Below, in pieces: positions 34,863 to 46,624 of a stretch of 64,000 bases of DNA. The notes under the pieces were generated by a model. The model ran no database searches and had not been told where the DNA came from. It worked only from the letters and a program-made list of their open reading frames with translations. Origin of the DNA: Hamiltosporidium tvaerminnensis (lineage: Eukaryota; Microsporidia; Dubosqiidae). The position numbers and the translations under genes were made by a program. The stretch covers positions 620,001-684,000 of the forward strand of contig JAKIMF020000011.1 in the NCBI GenBank assembly GCA_022605425.2. Reading direction: 5' to 3'. Numbering within the stretch: the stretch's first letter is position 1; each line of letters starts with the position of its first letter.

Positions 34863-37419
34863 TCTAATAGTGTCGAGCAGCTGTTTTCGAAGGTATTCTA
34901 GATTTGTGTAGGCTTGCATGCAAATGTTTAAATAAATATAATTTTTTTGGTAGCTTTTATAATCAGATTTATAAGTTATTGCAAAGAATCAACTTGTATG
35001 ATTTCTTTTATATACGATTATAACGAAATTTATACTATAAGAAAAATCTTAAGTTTCATTTATAAAAAACCATACTGTATCAATTTAGAAGAACTTAATA
35101 TAAAGGTTAAATTATGATATTTATATAAAATCCAACTAAACCCTACATGGCTTGAAATATTTACTTGAGCCTCGCCAAACGATTCTCATAAGTGAAGTTT
35201 CCCTTTCCCCTCATATTAAGCCAAACACCTAAATTCGTATATAGTTATGGATACAATTAAATTGAATCTTTCGAATAACCAAGATAACTTTTTCATCAAA
35301 ATATTTAAAATAACATTTTTTGTGACAGTTTACCAGTTTCATATACTTTGAGTTTGTAACTAAGATTCAAAGCGTTTTCATTGGACAAATTTTCCTGAAT
35401 TTTTTTCTGTTTATTGAGAACAAAAATATGTGTTTCAAATAAGTTTCCAAGAATCCTTATTAAAATTTGATACGTTCTTGTTGGATATGGTGTTCGTAAG
35501 ATATTTATAAACAATATAAAAAAAATTATATTTTCTATGGTTGTTAGTTGCCCTAAAATAAGCTTTAACTGGGTAACATATGTCTAACTTAAATGATCAG
35601 CTTCCCGATATGCGCTGCGCTCTTGGATCAATAAAAAATTTATAGAATCTGAATATTAAAGGGGCACTTAATCAATATGTTGAAGTAATCCAGGTGTTGC
35701 TTATTCATTTAAATTTATTCTGTCGCTGTTAACGCCTGTTTAAATTTCTTATATTTTTAGTTTATTTGCTTAGCTTACCGCTGTGAAATCCATACATTGG
35801 TTCATTTGGGTCTTTGGCTGATAACAATTTTTCTCCCAATGTAGCTTTTTTTTGTACTACTTTCTTCATGAAAATTTCTATTGCATCAAAAGCAAAAATA
35901 AAGATTTTTATAACTACTCTATAAAAACGCCAACAATTTTTAAATAATCTTAGAATTCATGTTGTTTTTTAAAAAATTACGATTTTCTGCTTCCTTGTAA
36001 AAAAATCCATCCTTGATTCTATATTCTTAATCAAAAAACTTTGAAGTTTTTTCTGATGAAATACATTTTAGTTTTATTGAGAATTTGATTCATACGCATT
36101 TATGTAGTATGTTTGCGCTTTCGCTCTTCATAACGTATTTGTGTTGTTTAAAGCGAAAATAGTAAATGCTTCATCTGCAGTTTTTGCATATTGTTTTCTC
36201 ACATGCGTTTAGTTAGTATATGTACAAGTTTTATATTATTTGCAATTCAACTCTTTTTAGTCTTTGAGACAAAATAAATCTTTACAATACAAAGTCGCAT
36301 TTTTTATTTAATTCGCAACTTCACTCTATTTCGGTCATTTTTTTCAATTTTATGTTTCTAATTAAGCTTAATATTTTATGGCAGCCGTTCATTTACTTCG
36401 TCAAACATGATTTTAAGTATAAATATTTCGGTTCTGACTCACCGAGCAAAGAATATATATGAAGTATTTTATTTTTGGCTTGCTTTATGAAATTTTACAT
36501 GGCTTAGATGTATAATCAAAGTATCTTATATAGGCTTTCTCACAAAAAAATCCATACCAGAAGAATATTCTTAAGGTTCAAGACGAATCGAAGACTTTCA
36601 TAAAAACAAAGATGTCAAAAAATTTGTCAAGTTTTGCATTGTTTCTGTCTTAAATAGCTTTTTGTTTCTTATTTATAAAGAAGAGAGGAAAATTATGCCA
36701 CATAAACTTTAACTTCCAACAACAAACCACGATGTCTCAGAATAAGCACTGATAATTATGGATAAACGATGGCCTTTTAAGACCGTTTGAGCCGACGAAA
36801 ATCGCAAAAATAATTCTTTGGATCCTTTCAATCCGAGAAAATCTAAACACCTCGATCGGTAATTTTAAAGCAGATAAATCTTAACGAAAAAAGTCATTAG
36901 CAAATTTAATGAATCGGCATTGCTATAAGGGTTAATTTATATGTTTAAAATGTATTTTGGACCAAGACTTCGTTTTTTTAGAGAAAATTTTCTCTGTAAA
37001 CTAGTCTAGAAAGGGAAAAACTTTAAAAATGCCTGAAAATTTTTTGCAAAACGAATTTAATGTTCGATTAGATGTGAAATTCGAAAAATCTAGGCTATCT
37101 GAGTATTTTATATTTGAACCACGCTCGCTTTGCCTCTCAAAGCCATCCAAATTCGCGTTTATTTAATTGTTTCTAGAATTCGAAAGATTTATTGCCAAAA
37201 ACTTAGATATCAAAATCAAGATCTTCTTATTGGTGTATGAAATGCGCAAAAAAACAACGGTTAGATCACAAAGTAGCTTACATTCAAGGATGTTAGGAGT
37301 GCGACATTTCTCAATACAAGTTATTTCCTAAGAAGAAAAGCGCATATTTAAATACTTCTATTTATGGTGAAGGCTTAAAATAATGTATAAAACAATTATT
37401 GAACACATTTTAGGTTTAT
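34863..37419. other. gene-free spacer; strand bias changes near 36.6 kb
   Basis: T-rich on the plus strand until about 36.6 kb, then A-rich. A 69-codon minus frame at 35305-35514 has no recognised motif. No intact gene. Confidence 0.4.
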
Positions 37420-37800
37420 AGAACTCTCCAATATGCATTTTGCGCATATGTTTCTAAGATTCTGGTGGTAGGTTCACATTGAAGGCTCTATTCTATTTGA
37501 AAAAGGTAAAAACGAGAAAGAAGATATTTAAATATGGAAAACATCGTACGCATAAAGTACCGGCAGATGAATACAACAATGATAATAAAGAATATAGATA
37601 CCAAAGAAATGCATAACAAGGCAGATATATACATGTTCGGCAACAAAGTGTGAAGTCTCGAAATCGTCTGAAACTAACAAAAAAGATTCACTCTGTAAGG
37701 AATCCAAAAGTCGGCAGACAAAACACAGGAAAATGCATACAAATAACTAAATGATTATCGTAGGATAATAAATGCAAAGGAGTAGTTTACACGATGGATG
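37420..37800 (+). pseudogene. possible fossil of an IS1595/ISXO2-like transposase
   Basis: Across several plus frames the sequence reads IEGSILFEKGK near 37475-37507 and HSVRNPKVGRQNTGK near 37688-37732. In IS1595/ISXO2 transposases a V-E-I-D-E-S-x-F-x-K-x-K string and later an N-H-S-x-x-F-V-N-P-x-x-G-x-H-T-Q-N string hold catalytic residues, and the order and spacing here are similar. Stops break it. Low-to-moderate confidence without a search. Confidence 0.35.
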
Positions 37801-38662
37801 CATTTATTTAATTAAATTCTATAATTGTATATAATCAAATGAGTATAAACACGAGGAAGATTGGTAAAGCTTTTAGATGTTTTAGAGGATCATGATTATG
37901 ATGTTAGCCTCACAATGAAACGTCTATTGCATACTTAAGCGCAATCAAAAAAGTTAAACTTTGGCGCAAAGAATAAATATCAAATAGAATAAAGCAATAA
38001 GCTTTGTACTACTTCCTTATGTAATAGAATTATTAAAAAAATTCATGCTAAATTCGAAATACGGCACAAAAACTATAATAACAATATTCATATGCACATT
38101 CGCAATCACTTTGCATGAATTGCTGCGTTGTGGAAATATTGCTTTTCATTCTTATAGTACTTACTGATACCGCTTTAAAAAGATGCGAAATTTTTTAAAT
38201 AAAAAATATATCAAATTTTTAATAAACGATTTGATATATTAAATATGAAGATTATTTGGGCTTGTAATACTAATATATTTAATTTGTCTTCATCGTGACT
38301 AAATTTAGATAATACGAGAGAAGGGTAGTACAATATGTTATTTATCCTGCCCAAGAAGCTCTAAAAGGCTTAAATGGTTATTTCGAACTTAAAGAGTAAT
38401 TTACTTTATTCTAATTACAAAAATATTCACCGAATAATAAGAGATTCTACTTCGCCGCAGCATTTATTGCTGTCGAATCTATAACAAATTATCTAAAAAA
38501 ACAAGGTGGAATGTATTTTAAAAAAAGTAGATTAAGAAATTGATTTGCTCACATAAATATATAAAAAGATTAATATTTTAGATTCAAAAAAAATTAACAG
38601 TTTAAATTTAAAATTACTTTTAATAAAGGGTTATCAAAAAATCAATATTCTTGATATTCTTT
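37801..38662. other. spacer with a 12-bp hairpin
   Basis: AATATATCAAAT at 38205-38216 and ATTTGATATATT at 38229-38240 form a perfect 12-bp inverted repeat. No gene seen. Confidence 0.45.
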
Positions 38663-40294
38663 TCAAATATATAGATATTGGATATTTCTGTTAAATCCAA
38701 GTTTAATGATACAATCGAATATCATAGTGCATTTAAAAAGCAGATGTATATGTTCCTTTGTCTCACTTGAACCTTTTTCTGTTAATCCTTTTTCAATTTT
38801 ATTAGCTTCAAGGGTCAATGAATCGATAAGACTTTGTAAAAAAATTCCATTGAGATTTTTGCAACATATAAATTCTTTTTGTTGTAACAATTTCAAATAA
38901 TTTCTTACAAATTTTAAAGCGATTTTCGAATCAAATTCCATTTTTTTAAGACATGATAAATCAAATAAGCTGTGATAGACAAATCCTGTTTTGAGATTCA
39001 CATCGAAAACTAATTTCTCAAAAATTGCAGAAACTGCATTAGTTGATTCAAAATCTAACAAAAAGATCGAATCAACTAAAATACGCAAAAAAGAATTATA
39101 TCCATCGAATGGGTATAATCCATTGTTTATAAGACGAGCACAACCAATATCAACAATTCTCAAATTTATATAAAATTCTTTGGGTAATTTAAAGTTTTTA
39201 CATAGTATTATTTTTAATATCCTGTAAAATGTTACTTTATACTCGTTTAATTTTTTCTTAATTTTGGAATTAGGGCTAAATATATCTTTGGTATTAAAAG
39301 GATTAATGCTAGATATGATTTCTTTACTAGACACCAGTAAACTTTCTATCATTTTCATTCCAACAAAGACATTAAATATGTTTCTTCTCCTCAAAGGTAA
39401 ACTCTCCAACAAATTATAAATAAATTCTTTCAAGTGAACGATTCCAGGAAAATATGATATTAAAGGAGAATCATAATCTATAATCTTAATGCTCGAATAT
39501 TGTATCTTAAATGTCTCCCAATTTTGCTCCAATTCAATTTCGGGGATTTCAACTTTCATTATATTAATTTCATTGTAGGCAAGATTCAGAAGTGTTTTCA
39601 TATGTTCCTTTTGTGTAAATGAATTTGTGATGGTTTCGAAAAAATAATTATTTTCTAAAAACGGTAAAAGATCATATAGATTTGTGAAGAAATCCTCCAA
39701 ATATAATTTGTTTAACATACAATGCAGCAAATTTGTTTTCGAAGATATCCTATCGTGTTCATAGAGAGGAAAAGAATTAATGGGTCTTGAAGAGAAATCA
39801 GTGTCTGAATAATTTTGTGAAGAAAATGAATTATTAACTTGAGGATAGCCGGCGCATGTTGAACAAAAAAATGTATTTTGTCTTTCAGATAAATTTTGAT
39901 CAGTATTTGATATCCGAGGCCCTTCTGATCTTACAAATAAAACGCAAGTTTTGTTCCGATCATTACCAGAATAAATGTATGGATTCTCTAAAGAACTTTT
40001 TAAATGTTTATTATCCGAATTCACGGGCAATTCAAATAGCTTTTCCAATATTTTTATGGTTTCCCTTAATATTTTACCAATACATTCATTTTCCTTTTTG
40101 CTTTCTTCCTTCGAATATGAATCCTTCAAATGCGTTTTTTTACAATCTTCGCAATATACATGTAATTCAAGACTCGTTCGATTTCTGATAATGCTGTTAT
40201 TTATATATTCAATACTATTGGATGCATTAATAATACCTGTAAGATTTAATAATTCAGATACTAGCATACAAATCAAGAGAAAAAAATTAATCAT
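38663..40294 (-). CDS. secreted paralogue family protein, 543 residues
   Basis: Paralogue of the gene at 28645-30330; function unknown. I start it at 40294 (MINFFLLICMLVSELLNL), because CCCC sits directly before that ATG and the protein then begins with a signal peptide; an in-frame upstream ATG at 40327 adds 11 polar residues and lacks the signal. A Cys-containing, Ser/Asn-rich variable region covers about 20-190. The conserved helical domain follows, with NIFNVFVGMKMIESLLVS, an LVDSIFLLD block and IIKLGFNRNIQ near the C-terminus. Compared with its paralogues it ends about ten residues early: after QYLYI a one-base shift brings in TGA where the others read LKxMSE. Residues about 265-330 are almost identical to the 28645 gene. 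Confidence 0.9.
   Translation of the reverse strand: MINFFLLICMLVSELLNLTGIINASNSIEYINNSIIRNRTSLELHVYCEDCKKTHLKDSYSKEESKKENECIGKILRETIKILEKLFELPVNSDNKHLKSSLENPYIYSGNDRNKTCVLFVRSEGPRISNTDQNLSERQNTFFCSTCAGYPQVNNSFSSQNYSDTDFSSRPINSFPLYEHDRISSKTNLLHCMLNKLYLEDFFTNLYDLLPFLENNYFFETITNSFTQKEHMKTLLNLAYNEINIMKVEIPEIELEQNWETFKIQYSSIKIIDYDSPLISYFPGIVHLKEFIYNLLESLPLRRRNIFNVFVGMKMIESLLVSSKEIISSINPFNTKDIFSPNSKIKKKLNEYKVTFYRILKIILCKNFKLPKEFYINLRIVDIGCARLINNGLYPFDGYNSFLRILVDSIFLLDFESTNAVSAIFEKLVFDVNLKTGFVYHSLFDLSCLKKMEFDSKIALKFVRNYLKLLQQKEFICCKNLNGIFLQSLIDSLTLEANKIEKGLTEKGSSETKEHIHLLFKCTMIFDCIIKLGFNRNIQYLYI
39304..39501 (-). repeat. 198-bp tract shared with the paralogue at 29316-29513
   Basis: Partner of the tract at 29316-29513: ungapped, six differences by my count, with a run of about 90 identical bases at the upstream (high-coordinate) end. 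Confidence 0.85.
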
Positions 40295-40298
40295 GGGG
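40295..40298 (-). promoter_or_regulatory. CCCC start-site signal
   Basis: Sense strand ATACCCCATG; it abuts the chosen start of the 543-residue gene and decides between two possible ATGs. Confidence 0.6.
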
Positions 40299-41188
40299 TA
40301 TATATTGTAAGATTTTTTAAATACCAATATATTCTCCTTTTGAACAAATTAACTAATTAAAGAAAACCGGAATATTGTTTGGATTTTTTTTATTTTTCTG
40401 AATAAAAATGTTACAAATGAAATATGAATTTATTAGGATATTTCAAAACTCCCAAAAAAAAATTGAACAAAAACCATATAATAAATAAAATTTACTAAAT
40501 TTGGATTAATATTGCTTCCAGAAAATTTTTTCTTTAATCTACTTTTTTTCTAAAGTTATTTTAACACCTCTTTTCTATTCGAACTTCTTTCACTGTTTAG
40601 GTCGATTTCCTTGATTTGGTATTTTAATCCCATCTTTAAAATAATAATTTCAGAGTTGGTTCGTCGAAAATTTTCTGATTTGCGTGTACGTCATAAAAGC
40701 GTTGGTTCGAGTATCTTTATACTTCTTGGAAGACAAAAACATCACATGGTTTTTAGCTCCAAGTTTCAGAATTTTTGCTCTCAATAATCAGCACCTGATA
40801 TTAAATGCTTATGTCGACCATTTATCAGCAATCTAACATATATGTTTATGTTCTCTTCGGTGTTTATAACCTAATAAAACAGAACCTATAGTATTTTATA
40901 ACAATATCATTTATGATTATTAGATAGTGTTTCCAAAAAAATCAATAATAACTAGATTATTGTTACAATAATAGCCATGTTTTTTATGATTTGCGCTTTC
41001 AAATATTTGAAACCGATCTTAAGAGCTATTTTAGATTTAAATATAATACTCCTTTATTGAAAGAATGCAGAATTTAAATGTTCAAAAAAAAATAGTGATA
41101 AAGATATTTTAAGAAAAAGAAACATTAAAATTTAGAGTATTATATGATTCGAAGGTATATTTTATAAAAAAATAACGGCAGGTGTATG
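40299..41188. other. gene-free spacer
   Basis: AT-rich. Around 40560-40850 the base composition is more even and a decayed element may lie on the minus strand, but I cannot identify it. Confidence 0.35.
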
Positions 41189-41551
41189 CTAATACCATAA
41201 ATTTGGTGATTTAATACAGTCGAAGAAACTAAACGAAGCTCGATCTCTTATTGCATATACAAAAGCCAGAAAAAAACCTATAATCAAAACAAATAAAAAA
41301 ACCATCGACTTCATCATTGACATAACTGACAGATCCAAGGATTGAAGAAAAAAACATAAATATGTCAAATAAAATGGCAATGCAAAGCCAAACAGGAAAG
41401 AAAATATGTAGGGTAAATTGAAACCAAATTGTCGTAAAATGTTCTTAAATACTAAATTTACTTGTATTTCCTCGCTTATAAATCCATTTTGGCTTATATT
41501 AATTGTATCAAATCTATGTTCGACAAATTATTTTGTATTTTCGGGTCTCAT
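41189..41551 (-). pseudogene. small two-helix membrane protein frame with one internal stop
   Basis: Reading the minus strand from an ATG at 41551 gives MRPENTK, then TAA (41528-41530), then 112 open codons to the stop at 41189. The open part has a polar lead (NISQNGFISEEIQVNLVFKN), a first hydrophobic segment (PYIFSFLFGFALPFYLTYL), a second (MVFLFVLIIGFFLAFVY), and a short polar tail ending SPNLWY. CCC occurs inside codon 3. With the TAA read as one mutated codon it would be a 120-residue membrane protein. Without it, no ATG precedes the first membrane segment. I do not recognise the family. It may be a recently broken gene, an allele with a nonsense codon, or chance. Confidence 0.35.
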
Positions 41552-43588
41552 TTTTTATCAAAGATGTATTCAAAATACAAAACGAATTCGTTTTGTTGAA
41601 ATAATTAAAATTAAAGTTTCCAAAATGTACTATTTAAGTACATTGCGTAAAAATTATATAAAATTCTTGAAATTATTTTTAAATATATGTCATAAACGAT
41701 TAAATTAATAACAGGATTGTGTAGAATATGAAATTGTATCATAAAAATAAAATAAGATTCGCAAAGTTTTTTAATTTTAGATAAAAGAGACTTATTCGGT
41801 CTATTAAACGAATAAAATTAAATTTAATTTTTGTGCATATATTGTGAAAAAATATAAAATAAATAGCAAAAAAGTAGATTTGGAAACATTCTCAACCCCA
41901 GAATTATTATATATAGAAATAAATGTATAAATGTCAATTATGAATGTCTAGAGGCTCTAATAAATGATATGTCTAAAAAAATTTAAGTTTTTCGGTTATA
42001 CAATTAATAAACACATATTCATATAACCGCTTTAAGCTTTTTTTCAGGGATTATATAAGAATAGTTATTAAAATGAAAAAAATACAACGAAAGTTAACGT
42101 TAAATCAAATTAATGTAAAAAAATTCAAAATGGAAAGCAATAACCAAGATTTACAAAATAATTTCTATATAAAAGTCAAATATGAGACTAGGATTACGCT
42201 AATATATTTTTGGGTTTTTTTTCAGATATATAATAGAGTGAAGACAGAATTATTATTGAGAAACAAAAGAGATAACTCTTTTATAGGATTTTAACACATA
42301 GTATCTAATGCTCGAATTTTAACTTAAACCTTAATTTCATCGAAAGACTTAGAATGAATCAAAAAATTCTCATCTTATCAATATAATTTACCTGTAATCT
42401 AGTATTAGTCAACAATAAGAATACTTAAACAATAATTTCGGAATTTTTTTGACTTGTTATTGCGTAAGAACATGTTGGGTTTTTTTCAACGAAGTCATTC
42501 AATGCATTTCAGATATGTGAATATGCTACAATCTCTTAAAAAACCTGGGAATTTTGCCAGTATAAATAAATACGATTTAAAAAGGAACTAATCTTTAAAG
42601 AAAATATTCGGACTTATAATTTTTAATATAATAATATATATAAGCAAAAAACGAAACAAATGGATCGTTTTCGCAAAATAAAACAGATCATGTAATATCG
42701 GTGTATTAATGTACACTTTACATAGACTGTGAGTGTTTCACTTGAAAAATTTATCAATTCGAATATAACGAATAATATTTTCGGATATAGAAACTCAATT
42801 TTTTGCATGATACACCTAATTTGCATTTATTGAAGATGAATTATCAAAGGCCGCATATTATTTGTTAAGAAACAAAAAACCCATGCACCATTTTTTGGAA
42901 CTCTTCGAAAAAAGAACTTACCAAGATGAAATATTCGAAAATCAAATATGATTAAGGTTTATTAAATTAATTCCAGGTAAAAAAATATTTTTCTTTGCTT
43001 CTTGAATCTTAAAAATAATTTATTTCTATTGTTTACAAATAATGTACTTTTTTAGGAACCATGAATATTTTTAAAAAAACTGCATTATCCTATGTATTTT
43101 AAATAAAAATACAAATTTTATTGAGATATATTCATCGGATTTAAAAGAGAAGAAAATCCGATGATTGTAATGGCTATATGAATCGTTTTGGTACGTTAAA
43201 TATATGTCTCTACTAAGCTTTGACATCTATAAGCTATACAGAGGCTTTTCTAGAATATGATTATAACAACACATATATTTTACATACATATTTATTAGTC
43301 CTAAGAATAAATAAAAGAATTCATAAACAGCCAGAGGCAAATTTAGATTTGAAAATGTTGCTATTAATAAGCTGATTTACATTTAATACGAATTATTGAA
43401 ACCATTGTATTGTCTCTTATTATTTTAAAAAACCATACGATTTTAGAAAATATATTGTACTGTCTAATGGCAATATTATGTCGCAAAGTCGCAAAAAAAA
43501 TATTTGGATGTCGTTTTATGACCCTTAATATTCTTTACAGAAAGCTAAATTTATATATTTAAATATAAATATTCTATTGTTATTATAT
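41552..43588. other. gene-free spacer with an 11-bp hairpin
   Basis: TCATCGGATTT (43132-43142) and AAATCCGATGA (43154-43164) form a perfect inverted repeat. No credible gene; frames at 42073 and 42623 show no motif. Confidence 0.45.
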
Positions 43589-44306
43589 GGTGGAGGGAGG
43601 ATAAGCACATAAAAAACTTTCTGCTTGGCAATTTGTGTGTGAAACTGGTGTGAGATCATTGTTTGGATTTTTGGTGGAAATACAACCACACTAGATCTTC
43701 GGTTGTTCCATGGGAGTTGTTATGAGGAGAAGAGGTCTAAGAAATGGAGAAACTTTTTCTACAAATTTATTTGTAGTTTTTTATGTAACCAGATTGCAGA
43801 CCGCAGCTGAACATGTAGGTAATTGCCATGTAAAAGCATGGAAACCTAGTCTTGCTCACTCGGGTTTTGAAGACTTAGCGCCTGGGAGATATAAAAATTA
43901 AAATCATTAAAAGCCGGGAGAGCTAAATAACTAGTTATATCTGTTGGTATGACATTGCACTGTCTAGGTGGACCCCATGTAAGTCACTGAAATATATCTT
44001 TGCTAGAAGTTTATTGGGTTCAGAAAATGTAGAGTAAGTGGGAATGCTGCATAGTCTTGGGGTAGCTTCGGCTTTCGATCACACTCTATGCAACGGACAT
44101 TAACGAACTCTGGGCAACTGCCTTGCCTATTAATTAGGTTCTACACACCTGGTAGATGAAAGGCTTTGGGACGTAGGTATCGCAGAGGGTACTGATAGAG
44201 TGTTGGGGTAGCAGTTAATTATGTTAAACCTAGAACTGCGTTAATGTCATGAAAACAAATATAACACTTGCCACTATTCTGAAAAGATGTGATACTTTTA
44301 AATAAA
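43589..44306 (+). repeat. 720-bp dispersed repeat, well-preserved full copy
   Basis: This is the best plus-strand copy, from GGTGGAGGGAGGATAAGC to TACTTTTAAATAAA. It is much richer in GC than the flanks and very similar to 58524-59250 and 3865-4494. Internally it has a hairpin CTACAAAT..ATTTGTAG near 43769-43786 and a smaller CCATG..CATGG stem near 43827-43842. A 63-codon frame (43710-43901) inside it is not kept in all copies. I see no LTR, no TIR and no long frame, so it may be a short non-autonomous retroelement or a structured RNA unit. Confidence 0.9.
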
Positions 44307-45288
44307 GTAACAAAAGAAATTGCCTTTTAATAATCTCCCGGTTTCTTTAATTAGTCTCTTTTTACATTACACAAATTCGACGTTAACTAATATGAAAATT
44401 TAAAAATAAAATTTTAAATCCTATTATTTTTTAAAGGGTGTAGTTTAGTTCCTGGATGTTATTTTTTTCAATATTTCAAATTTATCATTGAGAATATAAT
44501 AAGTATTATTCAAATTTTAAGGCTAAAAAATCCAAAGAAAAGAGATAAAGCGAAGAATATATTGAAAATGAATATTACTGAATAAGTTTCTTTATTTTAT
44601 TGAATATTTTAATATTTTCAAATTCGTTTTTATTTGATTTTATTGAGATCGTTTTTTTCCCCTAAAAAAAATCGTCTCCCGCCAAAAAAAGCACAAGATT
44701 AATTTGGTTTCGGACCCTATGGCCTCGAAAAGTGGAAAATCTCTGGATTTTACCTTTAGTCAGGTAAAATTTAGTAGAAGAAACCGATGGGGTGGGCTAT
44801 AATAAATTGCTAAAACCCATCATAGGATATTTAAGTCCAGGGGTATTACAGGTGATATGGGTTGCCATAATTATTGTCGACTCATTTCATAGCCTTGCCT
44901 ATCCTATAACGAATTGAATAAAAAATAGGTATAGGTAAGGCGATTTTTTTCAGCAAAACTTTCTAATTATAAAAATTCCATTTTTTTATTTATATTTATA
45001 TCTATGTTCTGGTGGGGAAAATGTATCCCATTTTTAATCAGTAAAAATTTTTAATAAAATGAAATATTGCATGAAAAATATGAATTTAAACCCCCAAAAC
45101 CTTAAAACTTCGGAAAATCTACTCTCCAACATAAATCGCAATCGGTAAAGGTATTTTTGAACGAGTGGCAATATATAATCTAAAATGGTTAGTATATATG
45201 ACATATATTAAAAGCATCAATAAACTATCAATTCCAGACTATTGCACGGCGGCAAGGTCAACGTTTTTGCTTCTATAATCTTCGTGGT
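44307..45288. other. spacer with an unexplained higher-GC island
   Basis: About 44660-44900 has a more even base composition (segments such as GGTTTCGGACCCTATGGCC and TTTAAGTCCAGGGGTATTAC) with no frame or match to the other repeats here. It may be a different decayed element. Confidence 0.35.
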
Positions 45289-45290
45289 TA

Positions 45291-45370
45291 TAGTGTTTTT
45301 CGAACAATATTATAATTTTTGCAATCAATATAATAATCCTTGCAATCAATATAATAATTATTTTTAAAAA
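45291..45370. repeat. left terminal inverted repeat
   Basis: Inverted copy of the right end; contains two 19-bp direct repeats spaced 21 bases apart. Confidence 0.85.
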
Positions 45371-45414
45371 ATAAAAATTTAGAAAATAATTCATTCATTA
45401 TAAAATTAACTACC

Positions 45415-46590
45415 ATGTCAAATTCTTTTTCAGGTAAAAATACCAACGAGAACAAATATGATTTTCATGTGGGTGAAACACCGGAATGTATAGAGTGCGA
45501 AAATGACAATGTTTTGAAGTGTCTTGTGGAAACATCGGGATCACATGATGAAAATCTCCCACTAACCACCATTCAAACTCCGAGGAAACAAATGGTTTAT
45601 ATCAATGATCGGGAACGCATAATTGAAAAAACACTAGAAGGTTATTCTATGTCCGCAATTGCCTCGATTTATCGAATAAATTACCAGACAGTTAATAGTA
45701 TCGTTAGACGATATTTAAAAACTGGCTTGGTATTTGTCGAGAAAAGATGTGGTGATAGGCGCTCAAAGTTAACTTTGGAAATAAAAAAGAGCTTACAAAC
45801 CTATGTTGATTTGGAGTGTACAAAAACCCAGTATGAGTTGGCAGAATGGGTCAGGTGTACATTTAATGTTGGTGTGTCAACTAGTACAATTGATCGCACA
45901 CTAAGGGAGTTCCATTACACCCTAAAGCGTGTCACATTATTGCCTGAGCATAGAAATACACTTTCGATAATTGAGCTTAAAACAAATTACGCAACTAGTT
46001 TTCGTGAGTTGGAGGTTGATAACGTTGCAAAAACTGAGTCTTTTTAGATGAAGTTGGGTTTGAGGTAGTAAAACGCCCCAGCAGAGGTTGTAATATGAGA
46101 GGTAAATCTGCATACTTATCTGTAACTGCAGCCGAAGTAGAAACATTTTAGTAGTCGCAGAAATGAACAAATATGATATAATATACCATAATATTCATGA
46201 GAGGGCCATGAATGATGAGGACTTCAAATTATACATTAAGGAGATTAATGAAACTTGTCAACGGCAGGGAATTTTGACTCCAATATTTGTAATGGACAAT
46301 GCGAGAATTCATCACTATCGTGGATTGAATGATGATGAGGAAATTGCCTCGTATCGAATAAAATATCTTCCTCCTTATTCGCAATTTCTTAATCCAATTG
46401 AGAATGTATTATCAGTCTGGAAAAATAAAGTAATTCAAGGTAGTGCCCGATCGGAGCTTCGGTTGTGAGTATTAATTTGGAGAAATTTAATGAGATCACG
46501 GTAGAACATTGTAGTGCGTTCTATCGAAAAATTTTAGGCCATTTGCAGAAGGCTGAAGTAGGACAGGTGATGATTGAAAAACAAATCTCA
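45415..46590 (+). pseudogene. DD34E transposase, three frameshifts
   Basis: The first segment (45415-46047) has a helix-turn-helix paired-like domain (EGYSMSAIASIYRINYQTVNSIVRRY) and a second DNA-binding region before the catalytic core. After a one-base shift near 46045 the frame gives FLDEVGF with the first Asp. A second shift near 46147 leads to VMDNARIHH with the second Asp and LPPYSQFLNPIENVLSVWK with the catalytic Glu; 34 residues separate them. A third shift near 46465 leads to the C-terminal EKFNEITVEHCSAFYRK part. Protein similarity is clear, but this copy cannot make an enzyme. Such elements are common in microsporidia. Confidence 0.9.
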
Positions 46591-46624
46591 AGTACAACTA
46601 AACTGTTAGTTCCAAACTTTTTAT

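Noticed and set aside
43710-43901. 63-codon frame inside the 720-bp repeat as a gene
   Set aside because: The frame is interrupted by stops in other well-preserved copies, for example at the GCATAG near 59000 on the minus strand.
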